Positions 23,023-31,929 of a stretch of 45,768 bases of DNA are shown piece by piece. The DNA comes from an uncultured Clostridia bacterium (GTDB lineage Bacteria; Bacillota; Clostridia; TANB77; CAG-508): the NCBI GenBank assembly GCA_944392515.1, contig CALXWV010000006.1:1-45768 (forward strand), written 5' to 3'. Made by a program: the position numbers and the translations under genes. The notes below the pieces were generated by a model. It was not told the origin of the DNA and made no database searches. It worked only from the letters and a program-made list of their open reading frames with translations. Position 1 is the first letter of the stretch; each line of letters opens with the position of its first letter.

Positions 23023-24162
23023 TTAGTCACCCAAGCTAATTCCTATATCTCTTGCTGTTTTTACAAGTTCACAATCTGGTGTAACTAATCTTACATTGCT
23101 TTCTTTAGTTCCACCTTCAACAGCACCTAGCTTTTTATTTTCTCCAACAACTTCTTCTAGTGGTACATAATCTAATTTTCCATTTTTTATGACAGTTAAA
23201 ACTCCAAATGTTCCATTCATTGCAAGTTCCATTGCTTTAGCTCCATATTTTGTAGATAAAACTCTATCATAAGCAGAAGGAGTTCCTCCTCTTTGCATAT
23301 ATCCTAAAGTTGTGCATCTTGCTTCTAATCCTGTAAGTTTTTCTAACTCCTTTGCTACTCTTTCTCCTGCTCCAGAGAATTTTATGCTTATTCCTGTTCC
23401 ATTATCTATATCTACCTCATATGTTGAAGCTTCTCCATCTTTTGGCATTGCTCCTTCAGATACAACGACAACGCTAAATTGTTTTCCAATAGAAATTCTT
23501 TTCTTTATAGCTTCAGCCGCTTTATTTATATCATAAGGTATTTCTGGAATTAAAACAACATCAGCTCCACCAGCTATTGCAGATTCTAATGCAATCCAAC
23601 CTGCAAATCTACCCATAACTTCCAAGCACATTATTCTATGATGTGTTTCAGCAGTTGTATGTAATCTGTCTAGTGCTTCTGTTGCAACAGAAACAGCTGT
23701 ATTATATCCAAAAGTAACTTCAGTACAAGCAACATCATTATCAATTGTCTTTGGAACGCCTATTACATTTATTCCTTTAACAAATAAATCTCTACCAGAT
23801 TTTTGAGTACTATCTCCGCCTAAAGTAAATAAGCAATCAAATCCTGCATTTTTAAAATTTTCTATACATAAATCAGATAAATCCTTGTATTCAACTGTTC
23901 CGTCAGGATTTTCTACTTTATAATTAAAAACTATTGTGTTTGTTGAAGAACCAATAATTGATCCACCCTTAGGTAAAATACCAGAGGCAATTGGATTTTT
24001 GTCTAATCTAATATATTTATTTTCAACTAGTCCTCTAAAACCATCTATATATCCATAACATTCTATTCCATTTTGCTCAGCTGTTTTTTTAATAGCTCTT
24101 ATAACAGGATTAAGACCGGCGACATCTCCACCATTAGCTAAAATTGCTACTTTTTTAATCAT
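23023..24162 (-). CDS. pfkA: 6-phosphofructokinase, phosphoryl donor uncertain
   Basis: This 379-residue enzyme phosphorylates fructose-6-phosphate, the committed step of glycolysis. Family blocks are ANGGDVAGLN (9-18), LGGDST (114-119), VPKTIDNDV (136-144), the substrate loop EVMGRFAGW (181-189) and LGYMQRGGTPSAYDR. Two positions report the donor: where ATP enzymes have Gly in GGDG and Gly in PGTIDND, this one has Ser118 and Lys138. Pyrophosphate enzymes have Asp and Lys. The mixed Ser/Lys pair leaves the donor open, so the symbol is a family label only. The length exceeds the short allosteric PfkA type (about 320). It has AAGGAGG before the ATG and lies 58 bases after the cadherin-like gene, possibly cotranscribed with it. 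Confidence 0.93.
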   Translation of the reverse strand: MIKKVAILANGGDVAGLNPVIRAIKKTAEQNGIECYGYIDGFRGLVENKYIRLDKNPIASGILPKGGSIIGSSTNTIVFNYKVENPDGTVEYKDLSDLCIENFKNAGFDCLFTLGGDSTQKSGRDLFVKGINVIGVPKTIDNDVACTEVTFGYNTAVSVATEALDRLHTTAETHHRIMCLEVMGRFAGWIALESAIAGGADVVLIPEIPYDINKAAEAIKKRISIGKQFSVVVVSEGAMPKDGEASTYEVDIDNGTGISIKFSGAGERVAKELEKLTGLEARCTTLGYMQRGGTPSAYDRVLSTKYGAKAMELAMNGTFGVLTVIKNGKLDYVPLEEVVGENKKLGAVEGGTKESNVRLVTPDCELVKTARDIGISLGD

Positions 24163-24220
24163 TTTATTCTCCTCCTTGGTTATTTTATATGAAACTTTTG
24201 TTAATTAAGAATTTAATTAT

Positions 24221-25075
24221 TTATCTTTCATCTATATGGTGCTTATGCTTTTTATTTTTTACTATTTTTCTAATTAATACAATAACTAGAATAAATACAA
24301 TAAATAACAAGAAACCTGCAAATCCCAATAAAGAATAATTTATAATTTTTCTTAATCTAGTAATTACATTATCTTTTTCCTTTTCTTTTTCGCCTAACAT
24401 ATCTACATCAAGATTTACTTGATATACTGTTTTTTCTTCATCATTTGATACAATTATATTAATTAAGTTTTCTCCATCAACTAAATTATCTGCACCAGTT
24501 ATTTCAATATTAGCATTTTTTTCATTTGCTAAAGCATTAACGTTAAGACTTTTTAGTTCCGTATCTTCTAGTGAAGATGTATAATAGAATATATCTGAAT
24601 CAAAAACTGGTTCTAAATCAATACCTTCAATTTGTAAACTAGTTAGTTTTAAATTTACTTCAGGCTCTTTTAAAACATTAATTGTATATACTTTTGAAGT
24701 GCCATCTTCTGAGGTAACTCTTATGCTAACTGTATTTTCACTTTTAGTAAGCTTTGTATTACCTGATACCCTTACAATAGCACCTGTAGCTTCAGGTTCA
24801 GCATTAATATCTATTGAAGTTACATCTTTTGGAATAATTACAGTATAAATTGAATTATTTTTATTGAAATATGGATTTAAATTATATCCTTCTACTTCTA
24901 ATGAGCTTAAATTTTTATTGGCTCTTTCCTCTTTTGCTTCTTCACTATTTATTTCATTTGTTTGAACTGATGCATTTGTACTATTGGTCTTTTTTGTACT
25001 AACTGCATAAACTGAGTTTATTCCTAATACTAAAATAATTGTAATAATTATAATTGATACATTTAATTTTTTCAT
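24221..25075 (-). CDS. secreted protein with cadherin-like beta-sandwich domains and C-terminal anchor
   Basis: This 284-residue protein has a signal peptide (KLNVSIIIITIILVLGINSVYA), a short linker, and two cadherin-like beta-sandwich domains: the first opens LSSLEVEGYNLNPYFNKNNSIYTVIIPKDVTS and the second LTSLQIEGIDLEPVFDSDIFYYTSSLEDT. These L-x-L-x-I/V-x-G-x-x-L starts with a later Y-x-V motif are the mark of the family (often repeated in clostridial surface proteins). A membrane segment (about 246-270) and a basic tail rich in Lys and His (KNKKHKHHIDER) end it. It probably projects from the membrane and binds a wall polymer or partner protein. It precedes pfk by 58 bases with no obvious terminator between, which is an odd functional pairing. 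Confidence 0.85.
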   Translation of the reverse strand: MKKLNVSIIIITIILVLGINSVYAVSTKKTNSTNASVQTNEINSEEAKEERANKNLSSLEVEGYNLNPYFNKNNSIYTVIIPKDVTSIDINAEPEATGAIVRVSGNTKLTKSENTVSIRVTSEDGTSKVYTINVLKEPEVNLKLTSLQIEGIDLEPVFDSDIFYYTSSLEDTELKSLNVNALANEKNANIEITGADNLVDGENLINIIVSNDEEKTVYQVNLDVDMLGEKEKEKDNVITRLRKIINYSLLGFAGFLLFIVFILVIVLIRKIVKNKKHKHHIDER

Positions 25076-25149
25076 ATTTAGTTTCCTTTAATTTATTTTT
25101 TTCTACTTTGATAGTATACCATTATAAAATTTCTTAGTCAATGAAAATC

Positions 25150-25182
25150 ACAAAAAAATAGTACCTGTTTAGCAAGGCACTA
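25150..25182 (-). terminator. terminator of the APH-like gene
   Basis: On the minus strand ATAGTGCCT and its imperfect partner GGTACTAT form a stem of about nine pairs with one G-T, followed by seven T. It abuts the stop at 25180. Confidence 0.65.
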
Positions 25183-25968
25183 TAAATATTTTTTTATCAA
25201 TCTTTTCTTAACCTCAAAACTTTCTCTTGTAGAAGTATCAAAGCTATTTTCATTAAGCAGATAATCAATCCATTTTAATGCAATACTTTTTATATAAGGT
25301 ACTTCTTTTTCTTTATTTATAATATCATTTTCATAGTAAGAATCAATAAAAGTTTTTACCTTATCTAATTCAGCACCCCTACTTTTAGAAAAGAATAATA
25401 ATGAAATGGCAATTGTTACATCATAAATTGATGGTCCAAATTTTGCATCATCAAAGTCAATAAAACCTATTTTATTTTGATTTATAAAAATATTATCTTT
25501 TGTTAAATCAAAATGTAAAATAGACTTTCTTTTAAATTCATTTTCTACCTCAAAATTAATTTGTTTAAGATTAAAGTTTATATTTTCAGTTAAGTCGTGT
25601 AGTTTTCGTATTTCTTTAGCAAGTTTTGAAATAATAATATTATTAGCTGTTTGTATTGTATTTTTGAATTGAATACCTTCTAAAAAAGAATACAAAACAA
25701 TATAATTATCACTGTATTTTGTATAATATTCTTTATTTTTAGCCTGCATAATTTTAGGTACATAGAAATTGTTTTCATTTAAGAAGTTGTACAATTTTAT
25801 CATTGACTCAGTATGTTCTATATTTTTATATATTTTAAAAATGTATTTGTTATTTTGACTTTTAATAAAATAGACATTATCATCAGTAGAGTCAGTATTT
25901 TTTATTATATTATCTATTTGAATTTCATAACTTTTTTTAATAGTTTCTTCTAAATAATCTACATTCAT
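25180..25968 (-). CDS. APH-like small-molecule kinase
   Basis: This 262-residue protein has the aminoglycoside phosphotransferase/choline kinase fold. Evidence: an ATP-lysine in KYIFKIYKN (about Lys45), the catalytic loop LHFDLTKDNIFI with His152, Asp154 and Asn159, and the metal-binding motif IGFIDFDDAKFGP with Asp171, followed by the usual helical C-terminal region. The family phosphorylates small molecules such as aminoglycosides, choline, homoserine or sugars; the substrate here cannot be told, and resistance should not be assumed. The start at 25968 lies behind AAGGAG; a longer frame overlaps that site. It is a single gene divergent from the amidase at 26111. Confidence 0.8.
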   Translation of the reverse strand: MNVDYLEETIKKSYEIQIDNIIKNTDSTDDNVYFIKSQNNKYIFKIYKNIEHTESMIKLYNFLNENNFYVPKIMQAKNKEYYTKYSDNYIVLYSFLEGIQFKNTIQTANNIIISKLAKEIRKLHDLTENINFNLKQINFEVENEFKRKSILHFDLTKDNIFINQNKIGFIDFDDAKFGPSIYDVTIAISLLFFSKSRGAELDKVKTFIDSYYENDIINKEKEVPYIKSIALKWIDYLLNENSFDTSTRESFEVKKRLIKKYL

Positions 25969-26056
25969 TGCTATCTCCTTCATTTTTTACTAAATTTCTT
26001 TTATTAATAATATTATTCTAATATTAAATTATTCAATGTATTTTACTGACAATATA

Positions 26057-26086
26057 TTGACTTAAAAAGTATATTTCCTCTATAAT
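26057..26086 (+). promoter_or_regulatory. promoter of the amidase_2 gene
   Basis: TTGACT (26057-26062), 18 bases, TATAAT (26081-26086), followed by AAAGGAG nine bases before the ATG at 26111. Confidence 0.65.
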
Positions 26087-26110
26087 TAACTTAGAAAGGA
26101 GTTTTGATAT

Positions 26111-26836
26111 ATGAAAAAATATCATATTTTTAAAAGACCTGATAGAAATATTAAAGTTAATGTTGAAGAAAAAATATTACCAAGTAATTCTTCAAATTTA
26201 TTAGAATCTCAAATTCCTAAATATATTGTAATTCACGAAGTATCACTAGGAACAGGAAAAAGTCCAGTTGAATATAATATGGAACATTATTATAAAAAAA
26301 TTTATGATGCTGGTCAATCCGGAAGTACTATTGGATATCATTATTTAGTTGGAGATAAAAGCATATATCATTTTATACCTGACAATATAGCTACTACACA
26401 TACTGGTACAGATTTTGGCAATCACAATAGTATTGGTGTTGAAAGATTAATTTGTAAAGGAATAAATTATGAATATGCAATTCACAATCAAGCTAAACTT
26501 ATTGCTACATTAATGCTTAAACATAATATACCTTTAAAGAATGTAATTACTCATAAAGAAATGCAGTTAAGATACGGTTCAGTAGAAAGAAGAAGCAACC
26601 CAAAGCAATGCCCAGGAAGGTTAATTGCAGGTTTTAGAGGTACATTAAATGACTTTAGAACTGAAATCAAAAGATGTTTTATATATGGATGGTTTTTTAA
26701 TGAATTATTAGATGAAAAAACTATTAATAAAATTCCAGATGTAATGGCTTTAGCACAAAGAAAATACAGGGAAGAAATAAATATGAAAAAGCAGAGTATA
26801 ATGAAAAATATAAATAAAGATGATATTGAAAGATAA
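26111..26836 (+). CDS. N-acetylmuramoyl-L-alanine amidase, amidase_2 (T7 lysozyme type)
   Basis: This 241-residue zinc amidase has the PGRP/amidase_2 fold: strand YIVIHEV with zinc ligand His42, the GYHYLVGD core, IATTHTG, NHNSIGVERL, then NVITHKEM with His148 and KQCPGR with Cys167. The His-His-Cys ligand set is that of T7 lysozyme and phage endolysins; AmpD has Asp in the third place. There is no signal peptide, membrane segment or wall-binding domain, so it is either a cytoplasmic recycling enzyme or relies on another export route, as endolysins do. It lies alone on the plus strand with a strong promoter. It might be a domesticated phage gene, but no other phage gene is near. Confidence 0.88.
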   Translation: MKKYHIFKRPDRNIKVNVEEKILPSNSSNLLESQIPKYIVIHEVSLGTGKSPVEYNMEHYYKKIYDAGQSGSTIGYHYLVGDKSIYHFIPDNIATTHTGTDFGNHNSIGVERLICKGINYEYAIHNQAKLIATLMLKHNIPLKNVITHKEMQLRYGSVERRSNPKQCPGRLIAGFRGTLNDFRTEIKRCFIYGWFFNELLDEKTINKIPDVMALAQRKYREEINMKKQSIMKNINKDDIER

Positions 26837-26856
26837 AAAACATAAATGAAAAATGC

Positions 26857-26926
26857 GGGGCTTTATTGAGCATAATTTTTGTATAAAATAATAAGTCCCC
26901 TCTTTCGAGGGAAGAGAAATTTTTTT
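26857..26926 (+). terminator. weak terminator region after the amidase_2 gene
   Basis: A GGGG.../CCCC imperfect long stem (about 26857-26900) overlaps a small perfect hairpin, CCCTC (26898-26902) with GAGGG (26907-26911), followed a few bases later by a run of T at 26920-26926. Neither is a textbook hairpin. Confidence 0.4.
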
Positions 26927-26985
26927 AATTAGTTATTTTATTGATATTATCTATTAATATTAATAAGATAGCAAACAAATAATTA

Positions 26986-27567
26986 TCATTGCTTAATCTT
27001 AGTTATAGCTAACCCATCTCCAACTTCTAATATTTTTGTATTTAATTTAGGATTATCTGTTGTAAGCTTTATGTATTCTCTTAAATGAGTAACTGCTGTA
27101 CGTTGTTTATGCTTGTTATAATCACTCATTACATATCCTTTATATAAAATATTATCTGCAAAAATAATTCCGTCTTCTTTTAATAATCTTAATGCTTGTT
27201 CTAAGAAAAATGGATATTTACCCTTTGCCGCATCAATAAATACCATATCATATTTTTTGTTTATTGTAGGTAATATTTCAACTGCATCACCTTCTAAAAT
27301 ATTTATGGTTGTATCTTTATCTATAATCTTTATATTTTCTTTTGCTTCTTTTATTCTTTCTTCATCTCTTTCAATTGTGTCTATAAATCCACATGGCTCA
27401 AGAAATTTTGAAAAGCATATAGCAGAATATCCAACTGCAGTTCCTATCTCTAAAATTGCCTTTGGCTTTATTTCTTTCATTATATTTTCGATTACTTCTA
27501 AAGTATCATCCATTATTATTGGAATATGATTTTCTAAAGCTCTTTTCTTTATATCTTCTAAATTCAT
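26986..27567 (-). CDS. SAM-dependent O-methyltransferase (YrrM/TrmR-like)
   Basis: This 193-residue class I methyltransferase has motif I ILEIGTAVGYSAI, the acidic turn IDTIERDEER, motif around ILEGDAVEILP, and the metal-binding segment MVFIDAAKGKYPFF with the following FADNILYKG. The pattern is that of catechol-O-methyltransferase-like enzymes, whose bacterial YrrM/TrmR members methylate hydroxyuridine at the wobble position of tRNA. The tRNA role is a family-based possibility only; the U32 peptidases that go with TrmR in Bacillus are not here. AGGAG lies five bases before the ATG. It is the last gene of a long run, separated from typA by 79 bases that hold repeat copy B. Confidence 0.8.
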   Translation of the reverse strand: MNLEDIKKRALENHIPIIMDDTLEVIENIMKEIKPKAILEIGTAVGYSAICFSKFLEPCGFIDTIERDEERIKEAKENIKIIDKDTTINILEGDAVEILPTINKKYDMVFIDAAKGKYPFFLEQALRLLKEDGIIFADNILYKGYVMSDYNKHKQRTAVTHLREYIKLTTDNPKLNTKILEVGDGLAITKIKQ

Positions 27568-27593
27568 CTCTTCTCCTAACTTTTTTCATTTAT

Positions 27594-27637
27594 GGACGGA
27601 CCTAAATTGAAAATTTTTCAAAAAGGTCCGTCCCAAA
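27594..27637. repeat. palindromic repeat element, copy B (compact hairpin)
   Basis: GGACGGACCT (27594-27603) pairs with AGGTCCGTCC (27624-27633), and inside TTGAAAA (27607-27613) pairs with TTTTCAA (27615-27621). Read on the minus strand, the first 25 bases from 27637 down are identical to the left arm of copy A. It lies about ten bases after the typA stop codon, just as copy A follows fba. Confidence 0.8.
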
Positions 27638-27646
27638 ATAAAAATA

Positions 27647-29467
27647 TTAATCATTTTGTGCTCTTTTAGCTTGTCTTTCTCTTGTTTTAGTGTCTAATAT
27701 TTTCTTTCTTAATCTTATATTTTTTGGTGTTACTTCAACAAGTTCGTCATCAGCAATAAATTCAATTGATTGCTCTAATGACATTTTTAGAGGTGGAACT
27801 AAACGTAGTGCATCATCTGATCCAGATGCTCTAGTATTTGTTAAATGCTTTTCTTTACATACATTTATAGATATATCTTCATTTCTTGAATTAATACCAA
27901 CAATCATACCTTCATATACTTCAACACCTGCTCCAATTAAAAGTTCTCCTCTTAATTGTGCATTATATAAACCATAAGTAATTGAAGTTCCTGCTTCAAA
28001 AGCAACTAAAACTCCTCTAGTTCTTGATTGTATTTCACCTTTATATGGTTCGTATTCTTTAAATACACTTGACATTGTTCCTTCACCTTTTGTATCAGTT
28101 AAGAATTCTGTTCTGTATCCAATTAGGCCTCTAGCTGGAATATCAAATTCTATCTTTGTATGTCCAGGTTCTGCAGGTTCCATATTAACCATTTCAGCTT
28201 TTCTTCTTCCTAGTTTTTCAATAACATTTCCAACACTATCATCTGGAACATTTACGCTTAATGTTTCAATAGGTTCACATTTTACTCCATCTATATCTTT
28301 AAATATAACTTTTGGACGAGATACTAAAAGTTCAAAGCCTTCTCTTCTCATATTTTCAATTAATATAGATAAGTGTAATTCTCCTCTACCACATACTTCA
28401 AAACTTTCAGCTTTATCTGTTTCTTTTACTCTTAATGAAACATTTCTTTCAAGTTCTTTAAATAATCTATCTCTAATATGTCTAGATGTAACGAATTTTC
28501 CTTCTTTACCAGCAAGTGGACCATCATTAACACTAAATGTCATTGAAACTGTTGGTTCATCAATATTTACAAAAGGAATTTTTTCTGGATGATCAAAATC
28601 ACATATTGTATCACCAATATTTATATCTGGTATTCCAGATACAGCAACTATATCTCCTGCTTTTATTTCTTCTGCTTCAACCCTTTTTAATCCTTCATAT
28701 GTAAATAGTTTTGCAAGTTTACCTTGAGCATTTTTGTCTTCTTTGCAAATACTTACTGATTGACCAGCTTTTATTGTTCCTCTTTCAACTCTACCAATAG
28801 CTATTCTTCCTAGGTAATCATCGTAATCAATATTTGATACTAATAATTGCATTGGTCCATCTATTTCACATTTTGGTGGTTTTATATAATCAATAATTGT
28901 ATCGAAAATACATGTAATGTTATCGCTTTCATCATTTAAATTCATTTTAGCAATACCATTTTTAGCAGATGCATATATAACTGGGAAGTCTAATTGTTCA
29001 TCAGTTGCATTTAAATCCATAAATAATTCTAATACTTTATCAACAGCTTTTAATGGATTTGCCCCTGGTCTATCTATTTTATTTATTACAACTATTGGTT
29101 GAAGGTTTAATGCTAAAGATTTCTTTAAAACTTCTCTTGTTTGTGGCATTGGTCCATCAAATGCATCAACAACAAGTAAAACACCATCAACAGTTTTTAA
29201 TACTCTTTCAACTTCTCCTTCAAAATCAGCATGACCTGGAGTATCAACTATATTAATTTTTACCCCATTATACATAACTGATGTATTTTTAGAAAGAATT
29301 GTGATTCCTCTTTCTTTTTCAAGATCATTAGAGTCCATTATTCTTTCTCCGACTTGTTCATTTTCTCTAAATACATGGCTTTGTTTTAAAAGAGCATCAA
29401 CTAATGTTGTTTTACCATGGTCAACGTGTGCTATAATTGCAATATTTCTTATTTTTTCGTTTATCAT
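27647..29467 (-). CDS. typA: translational GTPase TypA/BipA
   Basis: This 606-residue ribosome-binding GTPase belongs to the EF-G-like family and helps assemble or run the large subunit under stress and cold. The G domain carries AHVDHGKTT (13-21), the switch I threonine in the RGITI segment, DTPGHADFEGEV, and NKIDRPGA. Domains II, III and V follow, with VFKEYEPYKGEI and the TypA-specific C-terminal domain (ITYGLYNAQLRGELLIGAGVEVYEGMIVG, then NTRASGSDDALRLVPP). Full length and undamaged. It begins 29 bases after the S1-domain gene and belongs to the same run. Confidence 0.97.
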   Translation of the reverse strand: MINEKIRNIAIIAHVDHGKTTLVDALLKQSHVFRENEQVGERIMDSNDLEKERGITILSKNTSVMYNGVKINIVDTPGHADFEGEVERVLKTVDGVLLVVDAFDGPMPQTREVLKKSLALNLQPIVVINKIDRPGANPLKAVDKVLELFMDLNATDEQLDFPVIYASAKNGIAKMNLNDESDNITCIFDTIIDYIKPPKCEIDGPMQLLVSNIDYDDYLGRIAIGRVERGTIKAGQSVSICKEDKNAQGKLAKLFTYEGLKRVEAEEIKAGDIVAVSGIPDINIGDTICDFDHPEKIPFVNIDEPTVSMTFSVNDGPLAGKEGKFVTSRHIRDRLFKELERNVSLRVKETDKAESFEVCGRGELHLSILIENMRREGFELLVSRPKVIFKDIDGVKCEPIETLSVNVPDDSVGNVIEKLGRRKAEMVNMEPAEPGHTKIEFDIPARGLIGYRTEFLTDTKGEGTMSSVFKEYEPYKGEIQSRTRGVLVAFEAGTSITYGLYNAQLRGELLIGAGVEVYEGMIVGINSRNEDISINVCKEKHLTNTRASGSDDALRLVPPLKMSLEQSIEFIADDELVEVTPKNIRLRKKILDTKTRERQAKRAQND

Positions 29468-29496
29468 TTTATTTTCCCCCTATAAATTGTGGTATT

Positions 29497-30561
29497 TTAT
29501 TCTTCTTCACTATTATATTCGTTACTTGTTCCTTCCAATTCTTTTATTGAAAGTTCTATTTTCTTATCTTCTAAGTTAACATCAATTATTTTTGCATTAA
29601 CTTTTTGACCAACCTTTAATTTTTCTTCAGGTTTAGTTATTCTTTCTTCACAGATTTGTGATATATGTATTAAGCCTTCAATTCCTTTTTCTAATTCTGC
29701 AAATGCTCCAAATGGCATTAACTTTTTTATTTTTACCCTTACTATATCTCCAACTTTATAGTTAGCTTTTTTCCAAGGGTCTTCGCCTTTTCCTTCATAA
29801 GTTAATTGCATTCTTTTATTTTCTTTATCTAATGTCTTTATTTTAACATTTATTTCTTGATTTGGCTTTAAAATATCATTTGGATTAGCTCCTCTATCCC
29901 AAGACATTTCAGACACATGAAGTAACCCTTGTACACCATCAATGTCTACAAAAGCTCCATATGAACAAATGCTATTAACTATTCCTTTATATGTCTTTCC
30001 TACTTCTGCATTATTCCAAAATTCATCTTCTTTTTTCTTTTTTTCTTCATCAAGTATAATTTTAGCAGACCCTATTATTCTATGTTCTTTAGGATTATAT
30101 TCGATTACTTTAAATCTAACTCTTTCAGTTTGATTTGCAGAAAGTGAATGTGGAATAAATATTCTAATTCCTTTATAATCTACTACTAAGCCTTTATCAT
30201 TTTTTTCTAATACTGGCTCATCAAAAATTTCATTATTATTTACTTTATTTTCAAATTCTTTTCTTGCTTCAATTCTTTTTCTTTTTTTACAAGATAAAAG
30301 TACATTTCCTTGTCCATCATTTAATTTAAGAACATCTGCTGTAATTTTATCTCCTACTTTTAAGTCATTTAATGGATTATCTTCAAGATTATATGAATAC
30401 TCACTTCTTGGGATTATTCCATCTGCTTTATAATTAAGGTCAACTATTATTTCTCCACTTTTTGTTATGCTAATAATAGTTCCTTCTACAACTTTTCCAA
30501 GTTTTTCGTTTTTCATTGAATTATTCAATAATTCTTCAAAAGAAATATTATCTTCTATCAT
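29497..30561 (-). CDS. S1-domain RNA-binding protein (ribosomal protein S1-like)
   Basis: This 354-residue protein contains four S1 (OB-fold) repeats at about 20-95, 105-165, 185-255 and 270-340. Repeats 3 and 4 are the clearest (GIVNSICSYGAFVDIDGVQGLLHVSEMSW; VRVKIKKLMPFGAFAELEKGIEGLIHISQI). Proteins of this form in Firmicutes are annotated as S1 homologues (RpsA/YpfD) and bind mRNA near the ribosome; E. coli S1 has six repeats. The location directly behind cmk is conserved in many bacteria and supports the call. I begin at the ATG at 30561; the longer frame begins with a TTG abutting AAAAGGA. The lysine/glutamate-rich stretch at about 170-185 is an unstructured linker. Confidence 0.9.
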   Translation of the reverse strand: MIEDNISFEELLNNSMKNEKLGKVVEGTIISITKSGEIIVDLNYKADGIIPRSEYSYNLEDNPLNDLKVGDKITADVLKLNDGQGNVLLSCKKRKRIEARKEFENKVNNNEIFDEPVLEKNDKGLVVDYKGIRIFIPHSLSANQTERVRFKVIEYNPKEHRIIGSAKIILDEEKKKKEDEFWNNAEVGKTYKGIVNSICSYGAFVDIDGVQGLLHVSEMSWDRGANPNDILKPNQEINVKIKTLDKENKRMQLTYEGKGEDPWKKANYKVGDIVRVKIKKLMPFGAFAELEKGIEGLIHISQICEERITKPEEKLKVGQKVNAKIIDVNLEDKKIELSIKELEGTSNEYNSEEE

Positions 30562-30609
30562 TAATTTTACCAATCCTTTTAATTTGCTTTTTAACCATTA
30601 TATTATATA

Positions 30610-31902
30610 TTAAACTTTTTCCTTTGTCAACATAATTATATCATTCATTACCTTTTCGCTTGCTTTATCTAACCAATCTTCATCACCATTATTAAAATCA
30701 TGGACATTAATTGGTTTTCCATAGTTAAATGTTATTCTAGTAAAAGGTTTAAATGACCCTTGTATTCCTACTGGAACTATTTTTACTTTAGCTTTTTCTG
30801 CAAGAAAAACAGCTCCATTTTTTACTTTCATATGTTTTTCTAAGCCTTTTCTTGTTCCTTCTGGAAATATTCCTAAAGTTTCTTTATTCTTAAGAGCTTT
30901 TAGGCATAATTTAATTGAATTAATATCACTTTTTCCTCTTTTTACTGGAATTATGTTAAATAAATGTCCAAGAAAAGATAGAATTCCAAATCTATATAAA
31001 TCTGCTTTAGCTATAAACCTTATATTCTTTTTATTAAGTAATATAATTCCTGCAGCATCTAAGTAATTAATATGTTTAGAACAAATTATAAAACCTTCAT
31101 CTTTTGGAAAGTTTTCTTCCCCTACTATTTTAGGTCTATAAACTATTCTATATAAAAGTCCTAAAAATCCTTTTATAAAGCTATGAGTAAATTTCTTTAA
31201 TGGTGTATCTTTAGTCATAACATAAGCATTATCAATAGTTTTAATTAATTTTTGCTTTTTCTTAATTATTTTTATAACTTTTCTTTCTACTTGTTTTATG
31301 CTTAAATTTGTTGTATCAATATATATGGCATCTTCTGCCTTTTTTAAAGCACCTACTTTGCTATTTTTATCATTGTTATCTCTAAATTCAATATTTTTCT
31401 TTACTTCTTCAAAAGGTATATCTATTCCTTTTTCTTTATTTTGTTTAAATCTTCTTTTTGCTCTTTCTTCTGATGATGCATCTAAATATATTTTTACTTC
31501 AGCATTTGGAAATACATTTGTTCCAATATCTCTGCCATCTAATATAACTTTTTTTCCTTCAGATATTCTTCTTTGAAGTTCAACCATACTAGTTCTAACA
31601 ATTGGAATATGTGATACTTGTGATACTAAATTTGTTACGTCTTCTTCTCTTATTCTTTTTGATACATCGGTATCATCTAAATAAATTTTATCTCCATTAA
31701 GATCTATTTTAATATTTTTTAAAATTTCCTCAATTTTTTCTTCATTTTCTAATGAAACTTTTTCATTAATCATTTTTAATGTAACACATCTATACATTGC
31801 TCCTGTATCTAGATATTGAAAATCAAATTTTTCTGCTACTAATTTTGTGATTGTTCCTTTTCCTGTTCCTGATGGTCCATCAACTGCTATAATAAATGAC
31901 AT
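30610..31902 (-). CDS. cmk: fused cytidylate kinase and 1-acylglycerol-3-phosphate acyltransferase
   Basis: This 430-residue protein joins two enzymes. Residues 1-215 are cytidylate kinase, making CDP and dCDP: P-loop GPSGTGKGT (9-17), LDTGAMYR (31-38), DGRDIGTNVFPNA and the lid RAKRRF. Residues 235-430 are a PlsC-type lysophospholipid acyltransferase with the HX4D motif HINYLD (277-282), GIFPEGTRKG (344-353) and VPVGIQGS. The acyltransferase makes phosphatidic acid at the membrane; the link may tie CTP supply to phospholipid synthesis, as CDP-diacylglycerol is the next step. The same fusion is known in other Clostridia. The open frame is continuous through the linker, so it is not two adjacent genes. 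Confidence 0.93.
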   Translation of the reverse strand: MSFIIAVDGPSGTGKGTITKLVAEKFDFQYLDTGAMYRCVTLKMINEKVSLENEEKIEEILKNIKIDLNGDKIYLDDTDVSKRIREEDVTNLVSQVSHIPIVRTSMVELQRRISEGKKVILDGRDIGTNVFPNAEVKIYLDASSEERAKRRFKQNKEKGIDIPFEEVKKNIEFRDNNDKNSKVGALKKAEDAIYIDTTNLSIKQVERKVIKIIKKKQKLIKTIDNAYVMTKDTPLKKFTHSFIKGFLGLLYRIVYRPKIVGEENFPKDEGFIICSKHINYLDAAGIILLNKKNIRFIAKADLYRFGILSFLGHLFNIIPVKRGKSDINSIKLCLKALKNKETLGIFPEGTRKGLEKHMKVKNGAVFLAEKAKVKIVPVGIQGSFKPFTRITFNYGKPINVHDFNNGDEDWLDKASEKVMNDIIMLTKEKV

Positions 31903-31929
31903 AATTTTTTATCCTTTCCTTTAATTTCT

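Noticed and set aside
25180..25968. Aminoglycoside resistance gene
   Set aside because: The fold fits the APH superfamily but it includes many non-resistance kinases, and nothing in the sequence or neighbourhood points to antibiotics.
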